From the NCBI RefSeq assembly GCF_014898055.3, contig NW_023601104.1:86101106-86165105 (forward strand): a DNA stretch of 64,000 nucleotides. The letters are read 5' to 3'. Below, in pieces: positions 10,400 through 22,175 of this stretch. Origin of the DNA: Talpa occidentalis. Taxonomy: Eukaryota > Chordata > Mammalia > Eulipotyphla > Talpidae. Every line of letters begins with the position of its first letter. The first letter of the stretch is position 1. Below the pieces are notes generated by a model, which saw nothing but the letters and a program-made list of their open reading frames with translations, did not search any database and had not been told where the DNA came from. The translations under genes and the position numbers were made by a program.

Positions 10400-11030
10400 T
10401 TTCTCAAAATATTTTTAAATTATTAGTGTATCAATTATAAGAGTATGTGCATACATGAACACACACAACTATTTTAAAATGTACAATACAGTGGCACTAA
10501 TAACATCTGTAATGTCAACACTTATGACTCGTGATGCAATCATCATCACTATTCCCAAAACTTTCCCATCACCCCCAAACAGATACTCAGTATCCAATAA
10601 CTGCCCATTTTCCCAAAAAGTCTAATCTACTTTTTGTCCCTATGAATTTGCCTACTCTAGATATTTCATATAAGTGGAATCATACAGTATTTACCCTTGT
10701 TCACTTAGCACAGTGTTTTCAAGGCTCATCCATGTGTTAGCAAATCTTCTTTTCATGGTTGAATAGTATTCCTTTCTGTGTATTTCCCATATCTTGTTTA
10801 TCAGTTAGTCTGTTGATAGACCAATGAGTTGATACTACCTTTTGATTATTACAAATAATGATGCACTGTCAGCAGAAAAGTAGCAATTGAGTCCCTGTTT
10901 TCAGTTCTTCTGGGTGTATGCCTAGGAGTGGAATAGCTAAGTCAAAAGGTAATTCCAGGCTTAACATCTTGGGGAACTGTTAAGCTGTTTTGCACAGTAG
11001 CTGCATTATGTCTCATTCTGTTTGCTCTTT
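10400..11030 (-). mobile_element. Old L1 ORF2 end and 3' UTR, antisense
   Basis: Antisense L1 landmarks: 'atttcatataagtggaatcatacag', 'cacttagcacagtg', 'tccatgtgtta', 'gaatagtattcc', then 'tctgggtgtatgcctaggagtggaatagct'. The last corresponds to the ORF2 'PLLGI' region of the young copies. Many substitutions and stops put it in an old mammalian L1M-type family. Confidence 0.8.
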
Positions 11031-11254
11031 GGTTGATCCCCTACCCTCTAATGCCCTGGAAGCTGAAATTGCAAAACACAGAAAGCCAGAGTGACTCTGA
11101 TGGAAGCTTCTTGAATTACACTCTGAGGACAAACGTGGAAAGCATTGGTTTCTTCAAATATTTTAAAAAGCCCTCCAAATGACTCTTTCAATATATAATG
11201 GAAAAGAGAACACAGAGGTTGAACAAATAATGAAGTTCCATTGTTTTACATCAT

Positions 11255-11580
11255 AGCTAGTGTTTTGATAGTACAGGGTTTCCTCCCTCGAGTGTAGACA
11301 CTATAGCACTCCTACCACCAAAGTACCCACAGTTCTCCACCATAGTCCATTGTGGTTTTTCTCCCTCCCCCACCTTCACCCCCCACCACCGGCTGCCTCA
11401 GTTCTATGGACAGCTTTCAAGGTTTGGCTTTAATGCTTGTCTTTGCTTGACCCTTTATTCAATTTTTCTATTTTCCACATATAAGCATCACCACCCAATA
11501 TTTATCCTTCTCCTTCTGGTTTATATCATTTAGCATAATCCTGTCCAGCTCCATCCCTCACTTAATATACTTGTTCCAGT
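11255..11580 (-). mobile_element. Old L1 3' end, antisense
   Basis: A 3' UTR block (C-rich, 'accaaagtacccacagttctccaccatag') is followed by 'ttccacatataagcatc' and 'tcatttagcataatcctgtccagctcc', the antisense ORF2 terminus. Independent from the fragment at 10400 because the ORF2 end is repeated. Confidence 0.7.
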
Positions 11581-11834
11581 GATCCTCTCATTACATCACT
11601 CTTTCACTGGACTAAACCTTCAGTGCAGCTTTCTGCCAAAAGCATATAAAATTTGCCACTTCTTTTGTCCAAGGACCCTGGCCAGTTCCAACCTGCCCAC
11701 TAGGTTAGTGTCTCCAGCACTTCTGCGCATCCTGCATCCTTCCTTTTCCCTGTCAATCCATGTTTCTGGTATCCCTAGATGCTTCCTTGCCAAAATGACA
11801 TCAAGTAAAGGCAGCTATGAGATGCACAACAGAG

Positions 11835-12005
11835 TGCCAGAGACCAGGAGTCAGACAATCCAATGTGCAGTTAAGGTTGTGCCCCACACTGGCTGTGTGA
11901 CTGTGGACAAACCACTTAATCTCTCTGGGCCCCAGCCTTGGAATATGGAAAATGAAAGGGTTGAAATAAATGAACTCCAAAATCTCTCCTGTTCTAAAAT
12001 TTCAA
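11835..12005 (+). repeat. MIR-like SINE remnant
   Basis: Contains the MIR core in sense: 'ctggctgtgtgactgtggacaaaccacttaatctctctgggcc', followed by the A-rich 3' part. The open frame at 11579-12010 runs across this and adjoining L1 remnants and is not a gene. Confidence 0.75.
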
Positions 12006-13495
12006 AGTGAAAAGCAAAAGCTTAAAACTGGTTTGACCACCATTTATTTTCACAGTGGGAGCCTTTATAAAGTTTGCCTTTTGCTTTAAATTTCTTACAT
12101 TTGTCTGATTTTCTTATCCCTCTGGATAACTCTATTCTCCTCCCAAAGGTTATTCTCTATTTCTATGATAATGTCCTAAAATGATGTGCTTTCTGAAATA
12201 ACCTAAATTTCTTTCCAAAACAAGCTGTAATACTCCATTTTTAGGGGATTTTCTTACTTTACTTTTTTCTCTCTGGAAATAAACATGATAAAAAAATTTG
12301 AATATCAGTTAAGGGTCAGTCTTCCCATTATAACCACTCTGCAGAAAGTCAAAGAGAAAATAACTCCAAAACTTAGATGAATAGACATGACTGGGTGTCT
12401 TCGTGGACTAACTGCCTGAGAAAGTTTTCCTGATTAGTGAACCCCACTGTGATTCTGCACTTCTTCATCCACCACACTGCTTCTTCAAAACCATTGTAGA
12501 ATAAGTCAGATAATAGATAAGTGAATTAAAATTATCTGGCCAATGAGATAATGATTTTAGTGTTCATAGCATAAAAAGTATATATTCCAAAATAATGTAG
12601 ATCTAAATGTTCTCCTCTGTCAAGGTGTTAGGTGGGGAGAGGTGGGTGGAGGGAGGAGGTGGCATAATTCTAAGGTTTTCCAGTGCTAATGACTCAGCTC
12701 TGGTGCTCAAAGAGCAAAGCCCGCCCCCGCAGCTGCCTCTACAAGGCACTCTCTCCTGAAAATACATGTGCAGAAGAAGGTGGGTGTTCAGTTCAACAGC
12801 TCTGAGGTTCAGTACAGTCAATTCCTACAACTGAGTTTGTGAAGAGGGCCAGAGAAGAGGAAACAGGAGGCAAAGGTCTGATTCTTTCTGCTTCACAGCT
12901 CAGTGTTTTTGCTCTGTCTAATCAGCAAACTCTGACCAACAAATGCTCAATAAATGTATATTGAACACTTAATCAATACAAGGCAATATACTCTGCAAAG
13001 AAAATAACATGCACAGAGACATGGCTCTTGATTTCATGAACTAGTCTAAAGCACCTCACATGTTCAAGAAAAGACATTGTCACAGGGGTTCATGCCAAGG
13101 GCTAAACAAGGGATGCAGTGTGGATGACTGTTTAGCTCCCACACTCTCATCTCATCCACAGTCTCACTTACCCATCTCCCCAGAGATATCCACACCCTTA
13201 CTGAACCCTCATAAGGACAAAAGAATGCAGATTTTGCAAAGACAGGACAAATTGATAGAATATATGTTAGGATATAAATAAATAGGGAATCAACTAAAGG
13301 ATAGAAGGAATCTTTGGAAATTTGTTTGGCTTGTAGAAAACTCATGCCAGGACTGGGTGGAAGGAGGAACATCTCCCATCTCCTTCAACTCAAGCACTAG
13401 ATGGCACTTGAAGGGCGATCTCCAATCCTACCCAGGGGAAAATTATGTAAAACCCAGTGACCCATGGAGTGATGCAGAGGGTCTTATGATGGGGT
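12006..13495. other. Single-copy non-coding DNA
   Basis: No gene recognised. 12930-12985 looks like an L2/MIR tail ('ctcaataaatgtatattgaacac'). A 'taatgactcagctctgg' AP-1/MARE-like site lies near 12690 beside a small GC-rich patch. Confidence 0.4.
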
Positions 13496-13499
13496 AGAA

Positions 13500-13865
13500 A
13501 ATTTTAGAAGCCAGTTCCAACCACTCTCCTCCAAAACCTTCCGAAGGTTCCCACTTTACCCAGAATAAAACTCCAACTCCTGCAAGGCCCTAACAGTCTG
13601 GGTCCTGCTCCCTATTCTGTCTGTGGCTGACACGCTCCTCCCTCTCCCAGCTCCAGGGACACCAATCTCCCAGCTGCTACGAAGCACCTGCTGCCTTCAC
13701 ATCATCGTCCATGCATGTGTTGCCCCCCCACCTGGAGCCTTCGCTTCAGTCACTCCTTCTCTTGCTGTCAACCGAGTTTCTGTTCCAATGCACCCTTAGA
13801 CCAGAAGCTGTCCCTCTGAACACTCCTTCTGAAATGGTAACTGCCCATCACTAACCCCTACCCCT
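13500..13865 (+). mobile_element. L2 fragment (left part)
   Basis: Sense L2 3' region: 'ttcccactttacccagaataaaactcc', 'aaggccctaacagtctgggtcctgctcc', 'acctggagccttcgcttcag'. It resumes after the MLT1 insertion at 14336. Confidence 0.65.
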
Positions 13866-13871
13866 TTGCCT

Positions 13872-14335
13872 CTGTATTGGCTGCCTGATGCAGCTTTAAT
13901 AAATGACCAGAAACTCGGTGCCTTAAAGCAATAGGTATTAATTCTCTCACTGTTGTTAAGGCCAGAAATCTGAATCAGTTTCACAGGACTGAAATCAAGG
14001 TGTGGCAAGGCCACGCTCCCTCCAGCTGCTCTAGGGAGAAGAACCGCTTCCTTTCCTTTCCCAGGTTCTGGTGGCTGCTGCCATTCCTTGACTCAGTTGC
14101 ACCACCTCAATCTCTCTTTATCAAGATGTGACTTCTCCTGGTCTGACTGTGAAATGCCCCTCAACCTTTCTCCTCTAGGGACACTCATGACAGCATCTGT
14201 GCCCACACAGAAAAGCCAGGATAATCTCCCCATTTCAAGACTCTTAGCTTAATCACATCCGCAAAGATCATTTTTCCAAGTAAGATAAAATCAACCAATT
14301 CCAGGAATTAGGAATAAAATCTTTGCGGCCACTTT
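13872..14335 (-). mobile_element. MLT1 (MaLR/ERVL) solitary LTR, antisense
   Basis: Antisense MLT1 landmarks in order: 'aaatgaccagaaactcggtg', 'gaaatcaaggtgtggcaaggccacgctccctcc', 'ttctggtggctgctgccattccttg', 'gacactcatgacagcatctgtgcccac', 'aagactcttagcttaatcacatccgcaaag'. Splits a sense L2, the second L2 split by MLT1 in this window. Confidence 0.82.
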
Positions 14336-14482
14336 TCCACCTAACATATTCTGCTTTATTTTTCTTAACAGGATATCTCATCATCTTGCATTATGTTATT
14401 TATGCCTAGTGTCTAATTCTCTTGATATCCCTTCACATCCCCAACTTTCAAAAATAAATAATTGTTAAATGAATGAATGTAG
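14336..14482 (+). mobile_element. L2 fragment (right part)
   Basis: Continues the L2 after MLT1: 'tattctgctttatttttctta', then an end reading 'aataaataattgttaaatgaatgaatg', the usual L2 3' terminus. Confidence 0.6.
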
Positions 14483-17040
14483 AGACTCCCCTATGTCCAA
14501 CCAGATGGACTAGGTATGGTCCAAGAAATGTCTTGAATGGCAAAGCAGACACTGTGACTGTACTAGATGGCAGTTTAAGGGCTGTCCTTCTGAGCTTTTC
14601 AGAGACTCCAGATGTCTGGTGGGCTCATCATTGTACCTGAGAGATCTTTTGTCCAGGATCATGGAAGACCATGTGGTCTAAGCACAGTAGAGCAGAAGAT
14701 ACAAGGAAGTAGTCAACCCTGAGCATAGGACCCAAGCAAAGATCTTCCGGTCCCAGTGTATAGATCTCTCACATACATTGATCCTCAGATGAAATAATTC
14801 AGTATTTAATTATCATCATTGTCTAGCACTTTGCCATGGGATTTAACCCCAGTCTCCCACTGTTACAACTGACTAACTAGCATGTCACTGACTGTACTGC
14901 TTTCCCTTTAGTGTATCACTCGCCACCTCCCACAGGCACTTCTTATTCCCAAGTAAACCACTAACACTCTGTTATGCCTCTCAGGTCCTGCTTTTGGGTG
15001 AATCCAAACATAAACAAGGGTAAAAGTATAGAATTATTTTGTCCCAACCTCAAAAGTTCTGGCCAGTGCCTAATGATTTAATAATGATAGCTTTCAGCAA
15101 TGGACTATAGCTTCCTTCGAAGACTCTGAGTTAAATTAACAACCTATATAAACTATACAGGATGACCCTGGTTCTGAGTACACTGTGCTATTTATCTGAC
15201 CAAGTCAAGTTCTCCCTCATCCTGCATTAAATTAGGTCTTCATCCAAGACAACGCAAAGAATTGCAATATCTTTCAAATCAGGCTCACAAGAGTTAGATA
15301 TTGCATTGTATTAGTATTTCAAGGTTACAAGAAATCACAAGGCCCAGGCAGGGAGGTAAAAACCAGAAACCAAAAATGTATACAAAGACAACCTGCAGCT
15401 CAAATTTAACATACGACTCCCATGTTTCTTACAGAAGCATGTTGCATGTATGCTTACAGAAGCATAATTTATGAAAAGAGGGAGCTTGTTTGGTCATGAC
15501 ACATTCTTATTTTATATTTGAATTGTTAGATAGCTTGCATGCCATTTTCCAGCAAGCCATTCTACATAAATCAATATTCTAGGTTTATTAGAGTAAATCA
15601 TAGGCAGATTAGCTATAAAATTCTGAAAGGACTCTATAGATGAGGATTATTCTACTAGTAAATACCATGTATGTTTATCAAGAGGTCTGTTATTAACCTG
15701 TTTATTAAAAGATTTGTCCAGATGAGCATTCTTTCTTCCTTGGATATCCCAGAGTGAAGGAAGAAACTGGATTATAGGCTCATTGCTAGATCTTTCCTTC
15801 CAAACAATTAAATTGCTGCTAAAATATAATATTTAATTGACAGAATGCAATGACCAACAAAAGGTTAATAGACATAGTGATTTCACTTTAAAGAGACTAC
15901 TCAGTCTTTAAAAGGATCTGCTCCTAATTATCCCTTCTTCACACATGACATATCTTTTGGTAATTATTAGCTATTAGTACCATTATTAAAATATAATTTT
16001 GAAAGAAATTAATTGATTAGTAAGACCTAGGATTCCTTACCCAATCTTTTGAAAAATGTAAAAAAATAGGAGGAGACCCTGGAAACAACATCTTAATAAA
16101 AATGATGGTCAAGCCCTGGGAGATGTCATGGTAGATAATCCATTACATGGAGCTGGCTTGAGATTTAAACAACTCAAGAAGAGGTTATGAGCCCCACAGG
16201 ATATTTCATCTGTTTTGTAAGTAAAAGTTCACAATTAATGGGAAGGGTAGCCTGTGTACCTAATTCCTCTTTCTTTGAGGGGAGGGAAAGAGAAAGAAGG
16301 CTGAAGAAAGGAGGGCATTTTTTTTTTTCTGTCTCACAGACCTTGAAATAATTTTCACTAAACTCTTCACATATTCCTCTAAGACAGTGCCCTGGCGTCC
16401 GTCATCCTCACTTCCATCACATTGCTTCAGGTAACATATTTTCAAATGAGTGTCCTGTGTTCACTGATATTTTATCTCAAGCTAAAATTACCCAGCCACA
16501 GAAGTCACTGTATCTTTTTTTCTTATTCCTTCCATGGGTGATATATTCACCATACAAACAAACAAGTGCTAAAGCTTATTTATTCAATTGTTTTTCAAAG
16601 TGCTTCTTACACTTCTGTAATGTTTAAAAGGACGTTCTACTTCAACAAATAATGAAAGGTTGAACAAAAATAATTACTAAATCTGCGGTCATTTCTTTTG
16701 TCTCCATTTCTAATAATTTTGTCAAGTGGCATCTAAAGTATCTAAAAGTAGTTTTAACTGAGGTCATTTCAGGCTAAAGTGCTTACCCATCATATTAAAT
16801 TTCTGTTTAAAAAAAGAAAGTGAGAGAACATGTATAATATGAGAAATTTTAAAAGCCTCCAAAATATGGCAATTAGCTCTTCATTGAGAAGAATTGTGTC
16901 AGGGAAAATTACGAACCCCAAGAAAAACCACAGTTCACATCTTTACTCATTTCCTGCTAATAATAAATCATTTTACATATTAGTTCCACATGACAAGTGA
17001 TTTTATATGTTTCCTTATTCTTACCTACCTGAGCATTTCT
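14483..17040. other. AT-rich repeat-poor DNA, possible conserved non-coding blocks
   Basis: About 2.5 kb with no clear transposon and no gene. 15500-16060 is especially AT-rich and dense in homeodomain-type sites (TAATTA, CAATTAA, TTAATTGA). This could be regulatory or simply unique DNA. A short pyrimidine run lies at 16319-16329. Confidence 0.35.
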
Positions 17041-17044
17041 ATGT

Positions 17045-17640
17045 ATCATTTAAATACCTGTCTTCAGTATCATTTTAAGGTCTGTACAATAATCCATGCT
17101 ATAGATACACTATCATTTACCCAACACCTCCCCTCTTGACAGATGTGTAGCTTATTTTCAATGCTGTATTATTATGAAGAGTGCTTCAAAGAATATCATG
17201 GTGCATAAATCTTTGTCTGCATTACTGATTATTTCATTATAGTAGATTCCCAGAGAGGAATTACTAAGTAAAACAATATGCACAACTTTGAAGCTTTTGA
17301 GACATTAATACATTGCTTTTGGGTAAACTAATTTTCCATTCTTAACTGTGTGGCAAAAGATAGTCCATTGCCATAGCTTTACTGATATCAAGCAGTTAGA
17401 AAATTACTTTATGAATTTGATAGTGGATACTTTATTTTTTAATGACAAATGAAGCTAAACATTTGTGCACATTTTACTCTTCATTTATATCTTCTCTCAT
17501 GATGTTTCATGTTCACTCCCATTTGTTTATTGATTATCGTTTACTTCCCTGTCAGTCTATGTGAGTTTTATGAATGCTCATGATATTAACATTTTGTTAA
17601 TAAAATGAACCATTAACCATTAAAATCACAGCTCAATATT
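17045..17640 (-). mobile_element. Old L1 ORF2 fragment, antisense
   Basis: Antisense pattern 'gtgtagcttattttcaatgctgtattattatgaagagtgcttcaaagaat', 'gtagattcccagagaggaattactaagtaaa', then 'gacattaatacattgcttttgggtaaact' matches an ancient L1. It is far more diverged than the other L1 pieces. Confidence 0.6.
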
Positions 17641-17849
17641 TTTATATTTTCCCTGTCATTTTTTACACTTAAAAATTTTAATTTATGTTTCATAGTAAAA
17701 TTTATTTTATTTTACTTTACTAACTCTTTTCATTATATTTTCAGTGGTATTCAACATGCAAGATTAGAAAAATATATTTTCCCTCAGTTTTCTTAATAAC
17801 CTAATTATTTACTTATTTTGCATATAACTCATTAAACTATCCATGGCAG

Positions 17850-18062
17850 ACAAACTTTAAGGCAGCCCCATAGTCTCTGCCTGCAGATGAGAACACAGCC
17901 ATGCCTAACCATTCGATGCTGCCTTCCAGGAAACCCCACTAAACAGCCATGCTTAGAATTCCAACATAAAGAAACTATGAAATCACAAACTTTTCTTGTT
18001 TTAAACCTCTACATTTGTGGCGATTTGTTACAAAGACACAGAAAACAACCTAGCTTTCAACA
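17850..18062 (+). mobile_element. MLT1-like LTR, 3' half
   Basis: The 3' part resembles the MLT1 end: 'agccatgcttagaattccaaca.aaagaaactatgaaatca', 'ttttaaacctctacatttgtggcgatttgttacaaagac'. The 5' half is not visible. Confidence 0.5.
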
Positions 18063-18199
18063 CATGAATTGGGTTGTTCATGTCACAAATATCTGAAATT
18101 ATGGGATTGTCTTTAAAACAGAGGAATGAATGGGCAAAAACTAGATGAATTTTGAGAACCAGAGTAGAGAAATCCTACCTGACCTTGAATAAACTGGTA

Positions 18200-18257
18200 G
18201 TAAAATCTGGACTTGGATTTGCTTCTTTCTTAAGACTGAATAATATTCCACCGTATA
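18200..18257 (-). mobile_element. Older L1, inverted 5' part, left piece
   Basis: 'cttaagactgaataatattcca' is the antisense of the L1 ORF2 end (tggaatattattcagtcttaag). The piece is cut off by the young L1 inserted at 18277 and resumes at 20024. Confidence 0.75.
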
Positions 18258-18276
18258 AAGAAACAACATTTTCTTT

Positions 18277-20004
18277 TTTTTTTTTTTTTTTTTTTTATAA
18301 ATTTTATTGTTATATTCCCCATACAATTGCAGCCCCCCATTCTGACCCCAATCCCTCCCCTCCCGCCCCCGTCCCCCTAAAAGTGTCTCTGGTTCATAGT
18401 TTTTGTTGATTTTGATTTTCACTTTCTTATAGTTTTTCATTTTCCTGGTCCATTATTTAAGTTTTCTAGATTCCTGCTATGAGTGAGACCATCCGGTATT
18501 TTTCTTTTTCTTTTTGGCTTATTTCGCTGAGCATGATCCCTTCCAGCGCCATCCATGTTGCTGCAAATTGCATGTGTTTATCTTTTTTGAATGCTGAGTA
18601 ATATTCCATGGTATATATGTACCACATCTTCTTGATCCAGTCATCTATTTTTGGGCATTTGGGTTGTTTCCAAAGCTTAGCTATTGTAAACAGTGCTGCT
18701 ATAAACATAGGGGTGCAGGTGTTCTTTGGAATTGATGTTTCTGTGTCCTTTGGGTAAATACCTAGGAGTGGAATTGCTGGGTCATATGGAAGCTCTATGT
18801 TTAGTAGGTCCAGAAATCTCCACACAGCTTTCCACAGTGGTTGGACCAGTTTGCACTCCCACCAACAGTGCAGAAGAGTTCCTTTTTCTCCACACCCTCG
18901 CCAACATTTGTTGTTGCTAGTTTTTTTAATATGTGCCATTCTCACTGGTGTAAGATGGTATCTCATGGTAGTTTTGATTTGCATTTCCCTGATGACAAGT
19001 GATGTTGAACATTTTTCATATGCCTGTAGGCCATTTGCATTTCCTCTTCAGAGAAGTTTCTTTTAAGCTCTTCTGCCCATTTTTTGACTGGATTATTTTC
19101 TTTGTTGTTGTTGAGTCTCATCAGCTCTTTGCAGATTTTTGTGATCAGTCCTTTATCATTAGTGTTGGGTGCAAAAATGTTCTCCCAGTTGGTGGGGTTT
19201 CTCTTTGTTTTTGTTATTGTCTCTTTTGCTGTGCAAAAGCTCTTTAATTTGATATAGTCCCAGCTGTTTATCTTTGCCTTCACTATCACTGCTTTGGGTG
19301 ATGTGTCTGTAAAGATGTCTTTGATGTGCAAATCACGTAGTGTTTCGCCTATATTTCCTTCTATATATTTTATGGTTTCAGGTCTTATGTCTAGTTCTTT
19401 AATCCATTTTGAGTTGATTTTTGTGTATGGTGTGAGGTGGTGGTCAAGCTTCATTCTTTTGCATGTAGCGACCCAGTTTTCCCAGCACCATTTATTGAAC
19501 AAACTTTCTTTGCTCCAATGCATAGTCTTTGCTCCTTTGTCAAAGATTAGTTGACCATAAATCTGTGGGTTTATTTCTGGATTTTCTATTCGATTCCATT
19601 GGTCTGTATGTCTGTTCTTGTTCCAATACCATGCAGTTTTGATGATTATGGCTTTGTAGTATAGTTTGAAGTCTGGGAGTCTGATGCCTCCATTCCCTTC
19701 TTTTTTTTTCAGGAGAGCTTTGGCTATTCGGGGTTTTTGTGATTCCATATGAATTTCATCAATAATTTTTCTATTTCTTTGAAGAATGACATTGAAATTT
19801 TGATTGGAATAGCATTGAATCTGTATATTGCTTTTGGAAGGATGGCGATTTTAATAATGTTTATTCTTCCAATCCATGAGCAGGGGATGTCTCTCCATTT
19901 CTTTGTGTCTTCTTCTATTTCTTTTAACAGTGTTTTATAGTTTTCTTTGTATAGGTCCTTTACCTCTTTTGTTAGATTTATTCCCAAATATTTGATTTTT
20001 TTTG
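18277..20004 (-). mobile_element. Young LINE-1, antisense, 5' truncated (1.7 kb)
   Basis: The longest young L1 copy. Reading leftwards it has the second half of ORF2, the 3' UTR (C-rich tract on this strand near 18345-18375) and a poly-T run at 18277-18296 as its A-tail. Perfect 19-bp target repeat aagaaacaacattttcttt at 18258-18276 and 20005-20023. It entered an already inverted older L1. It lacks the 5' UTR, ORF1, endonuclease and the reverse-transcriptase core. Confidence 0.96.
18466..20004 (-). pseudogene. L1 ORF2 C-terminal 40%, two frameshifts
   Basis: Minus-strand frames join end to end as ORF2: from [20 protein letters not shown] near 20000 down to about 19724; then 19748-18963 ([12 protein letters not shown] through the [16 protein letters not shown] stretch); then 18984-18466 ([21 protein letters not shown] to IAGI). 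The first break falls at an A-run (a run of T on + near 19700), typical of slippage. The second is a small indel near 18980. The C-x3-C-x7-H-x4-C motif is intact. The coding part starts after the catalytic FADD motif, so it cannot encode an active reverse transcriptase. Confidence 0.92.
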
Positions 20005-20023
20005 AAGAAACAACATTTTCTTT

Positions 20024-20140
20024 ATCCATTTACCCAATCACAGACGCTGTTTTCAAACCTTTGCTGCAATGAACTAAGGAGTACAGGTATCTCTTGTAGG
20101 TATTGATTTCCTTTCTTTTAGATATGTACCCAGAAGTGGG
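20024..20140 (-). mobile_element. Older L1, inverted 5' part, right piece
   Basis: Resumes after the young L1 insertion: 'tatccatttacccaatcacagacgctgttttcaaacc' and 'tagatatgtacccagaagtgggactgctg' are antisense L1 ORF2. Confidence 0.78.
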
Positions 20141-20580
20141 ACTGCTGACATTATGTTAAGTGAAATAAGCCAGATACAGAAAGACAAATACTGCATGAGC
20201 TCACTTATATGTGGAATTTAAAATAGCCAAACTCATAGAAAAAGAGATCTGGATGGTAGTTCCCAGGTACTGAGGAAGCAGGAAATTGGGAGACTTTGGT
20301 CAAGGGGTACAAGATTCAATTATGCAAAACGATTAAGTACTAGAAATCAACTACCACATGTGGCAATAATTAACAATAATGTATTGTTGAAATGTATTAG
20401 GAAGGTAAATCTTAATTGTCCATACCAATGACACACATAAATGGTAACTATGCACAGTGATGGATATGTTAAATAACTCAACTGTGGTTATTTCACATAT
20501 ATACATATTTCAAAACATCAAGCTATATACCTTAAATAAATACAATTTTTATATGTCAATTATACCACCATAATGCTTTG
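20141..20580 (+). mobile_element. Older L1, sense 3' part
   Basis: Begins 'acattatgttaagtgaaataagccagatac', the ORF2 terminus in sense, and runs through the old 3' UTR ('tcacttatatgtggaatttaaaata', 'taaatacaatttttatatgtcaattatacc'). It abuts the inverted segment ending at 20140. Only about 40 bp of element is missing between them, the classic 5'-inversion arrangement. Confidence 0.82.
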
Positions 20581-20826
20581 GGGGAGTCAGTTTGGACTTG
20601 GAAGATACTACTGGTGAGGGGCTGAGAAGATCATAAACAACATGCTATTGGAAAATGCAGAAAGGTGTAGTCTTTTTGTGCAGTAATAAAGTTGAGCAGT
20701 ATTATATGTGGAAGCTATGCAAAAAGCAGAACTTCCAAGTGATGGACTTAGATGTTTAAATAATGAGATTTCTACACAAAATGGGGGCTACAAAACCTAG
20801 TTGTCCTTGCTGAGGATAGTAAAAAG
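20581..20826. other. Single-copy spacer
   Basis: Nothing recognisable between the L1 end and the microsatellite. Confidence 0.35.
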
Positions 20827-20845
20827 GGATGGGATGGGATGAGCT

Positions 20846-20908
<63 letters not shown>

Positions 20909-20925
20909 TCACACACACCTCAAGG
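20827..20925. repeat. (GGGAT)n, (CT)n and (CA)n compound microsatellite
   Basis: Three adjoining simple repeats: GGGAT units at 20827-20841, CT dinucleotides from about 20849 to 20886, and CA dinucleotides to about 20919. Likely length-polymorphic. Confidence 0.95.
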
Positions 20926-21184
20926 GAGAAATAGACAGAGAAATGATATAACAAAATATTGGAGAAATTTGTCTCTGGATGAGGAAATGTGGAGAATGTT
21001 TCCTTTGTTCTCATATGTATTTGTACTTCCTCTGACTTGGAAAAGTATTGTGTATGTAGAATTGGATGACAGAATGCATAGTAAAATGCTATATGAATGG
21101 TAAAGTGCTATTCAGATGTGTTATTATTAATCACTGTTATAGTTTTTTCTATCCAACTGCTTCTATGATTTTAACATAAATCAT

Positions 21185-21410
21185 TTCAGTGGGAGGCAGA
21201 TAATATGGACTTTGCAATAATCCAGGACTGGGGTGAGGGTCAAATTTTAGCTTCCCTCTTGATAGCTGTATGACCTTGGACAAACTAACCTTGGTATGTC
21301 TGAGATATTTTAGAGATAAAACGGGTAAAATGGTACCCACCTCAAAAAAAAATTTGTGAACATTAAATTGATGAAAGTAAGGAAGCTTGCCTAGATGAAA
21401 ACAATTATTC
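21185..21410 (+). repeat. MIR-like SINE remnant
   Basis: Sense MIR core 'tagctgtatgaccttggacaaactaacc' followed by 'gataaaacgggtaaaatggtacccacctca'. Confidence 0.72.
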
Positions 21411-21431
21411 AATATACATTAGCTACACTTG

Positions 21432-21491
21432 TTATCACAATTCAGTACATTGAAGAAACACTTATCACAATTCAGTATGTTGAAGAAACAC
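21432..21491. repeat. 30-bp tandem duplication
   Basis: Two copies of a 30-bp unit (21432-21461 and 21462-21491) beginning ttatcacaattcagta, differing at two bases. Confidence 0.92.
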
Positions 21492-22175
21492 TGAGTTCCT
21501 ACTCAGTGCCAACAAAGAACTTCTTCCCTTGAGGAGTTCATAGACTATGGGATAATTTTTTTTAAAGATTTATTTATTCATGCATACAAGAGCTGGGGCA
21601 CAGGTCAGAGATGCAGGGGGTGAGAGGATTCACCAGAGACAGAGTGGGGAACAGAACAGTCAGACTGACTGAAATACACTGCTGAGAGGAGCAGCAAGCA
21701 AGACAGGAGAGGTCTGCTGTGCCGTGAGGATTTCTCTCTGGCTGGCCAGGGATCAAACTTGTACTGCAGGGGGGCTGCAGATTGCTTCATAGTGTGGTGC
21801 TTAACCCCTTGCAACACTAGGGAGGCCCTAGGGAATAAATTTTTTGAAGCAATTTGGAGTACCCCAATGCCTCATATAGCAAATACAGTGCGAAATCCAT
21901 GGGATGAATAACTTTGATAATTGCAATGAGCATGTATGTGTGTAATCCTAAGAGAACAGGAAAGAGGGACACACACCTATGACAAGGAGAGTGTAGAGTG
22001 TTCCAGGGAGAAATGACGCCTGAGTGCAATCTTCAAGGATGAGTCGGTGGGAAACAGGGAGGAAGAGGGGGCATTACCAGGAGAGGAGGGAAGAGAGGAG
22101 GTACCAAACTAGAGGCCCGGAAATGTCCTGTCATGTTTGGGAAGTGGAAGTGGATTCACATGGCTAAAGAAAGCA
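21492..22175 (-). mobile_element. L2, antisense, split by a SINE
   Basis: 'gagttcctactcagtgccaa.aaagaacttcttcccttgaggagttcatagactatggg' before the SINE and 'gatgagtcggtgggaaacagggaggaagag' after it match the antisense L2 tail and upstream body. The SINE occupies 21556-21830. Confidence 0.5.
21556..21830 (-). mobile_element. T+ tRNA-derived SINE, antisense
   Basis: Read on the minus strand it begins 'gggcctccctagtgttgcaagggg' and ends with AATAAATAAATCTTT and an A-run (tttaaagatttatttatt on +). Flanks show an imperfect target repeat (ggataattttttt / gggaataaatttttt). Confidence 0.88.

Noticed and set aside
11579..12010. 143-codon plus-strand open frame
   Set aside because: It spans the end of an antisense L1 and a MIR. 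This is a chance frame.
18277..20004. Active L1
   Set aside because: It is truncated, has two frameshifts, and lacks ORF1, endonuclease and the reverse-transcriptase core.
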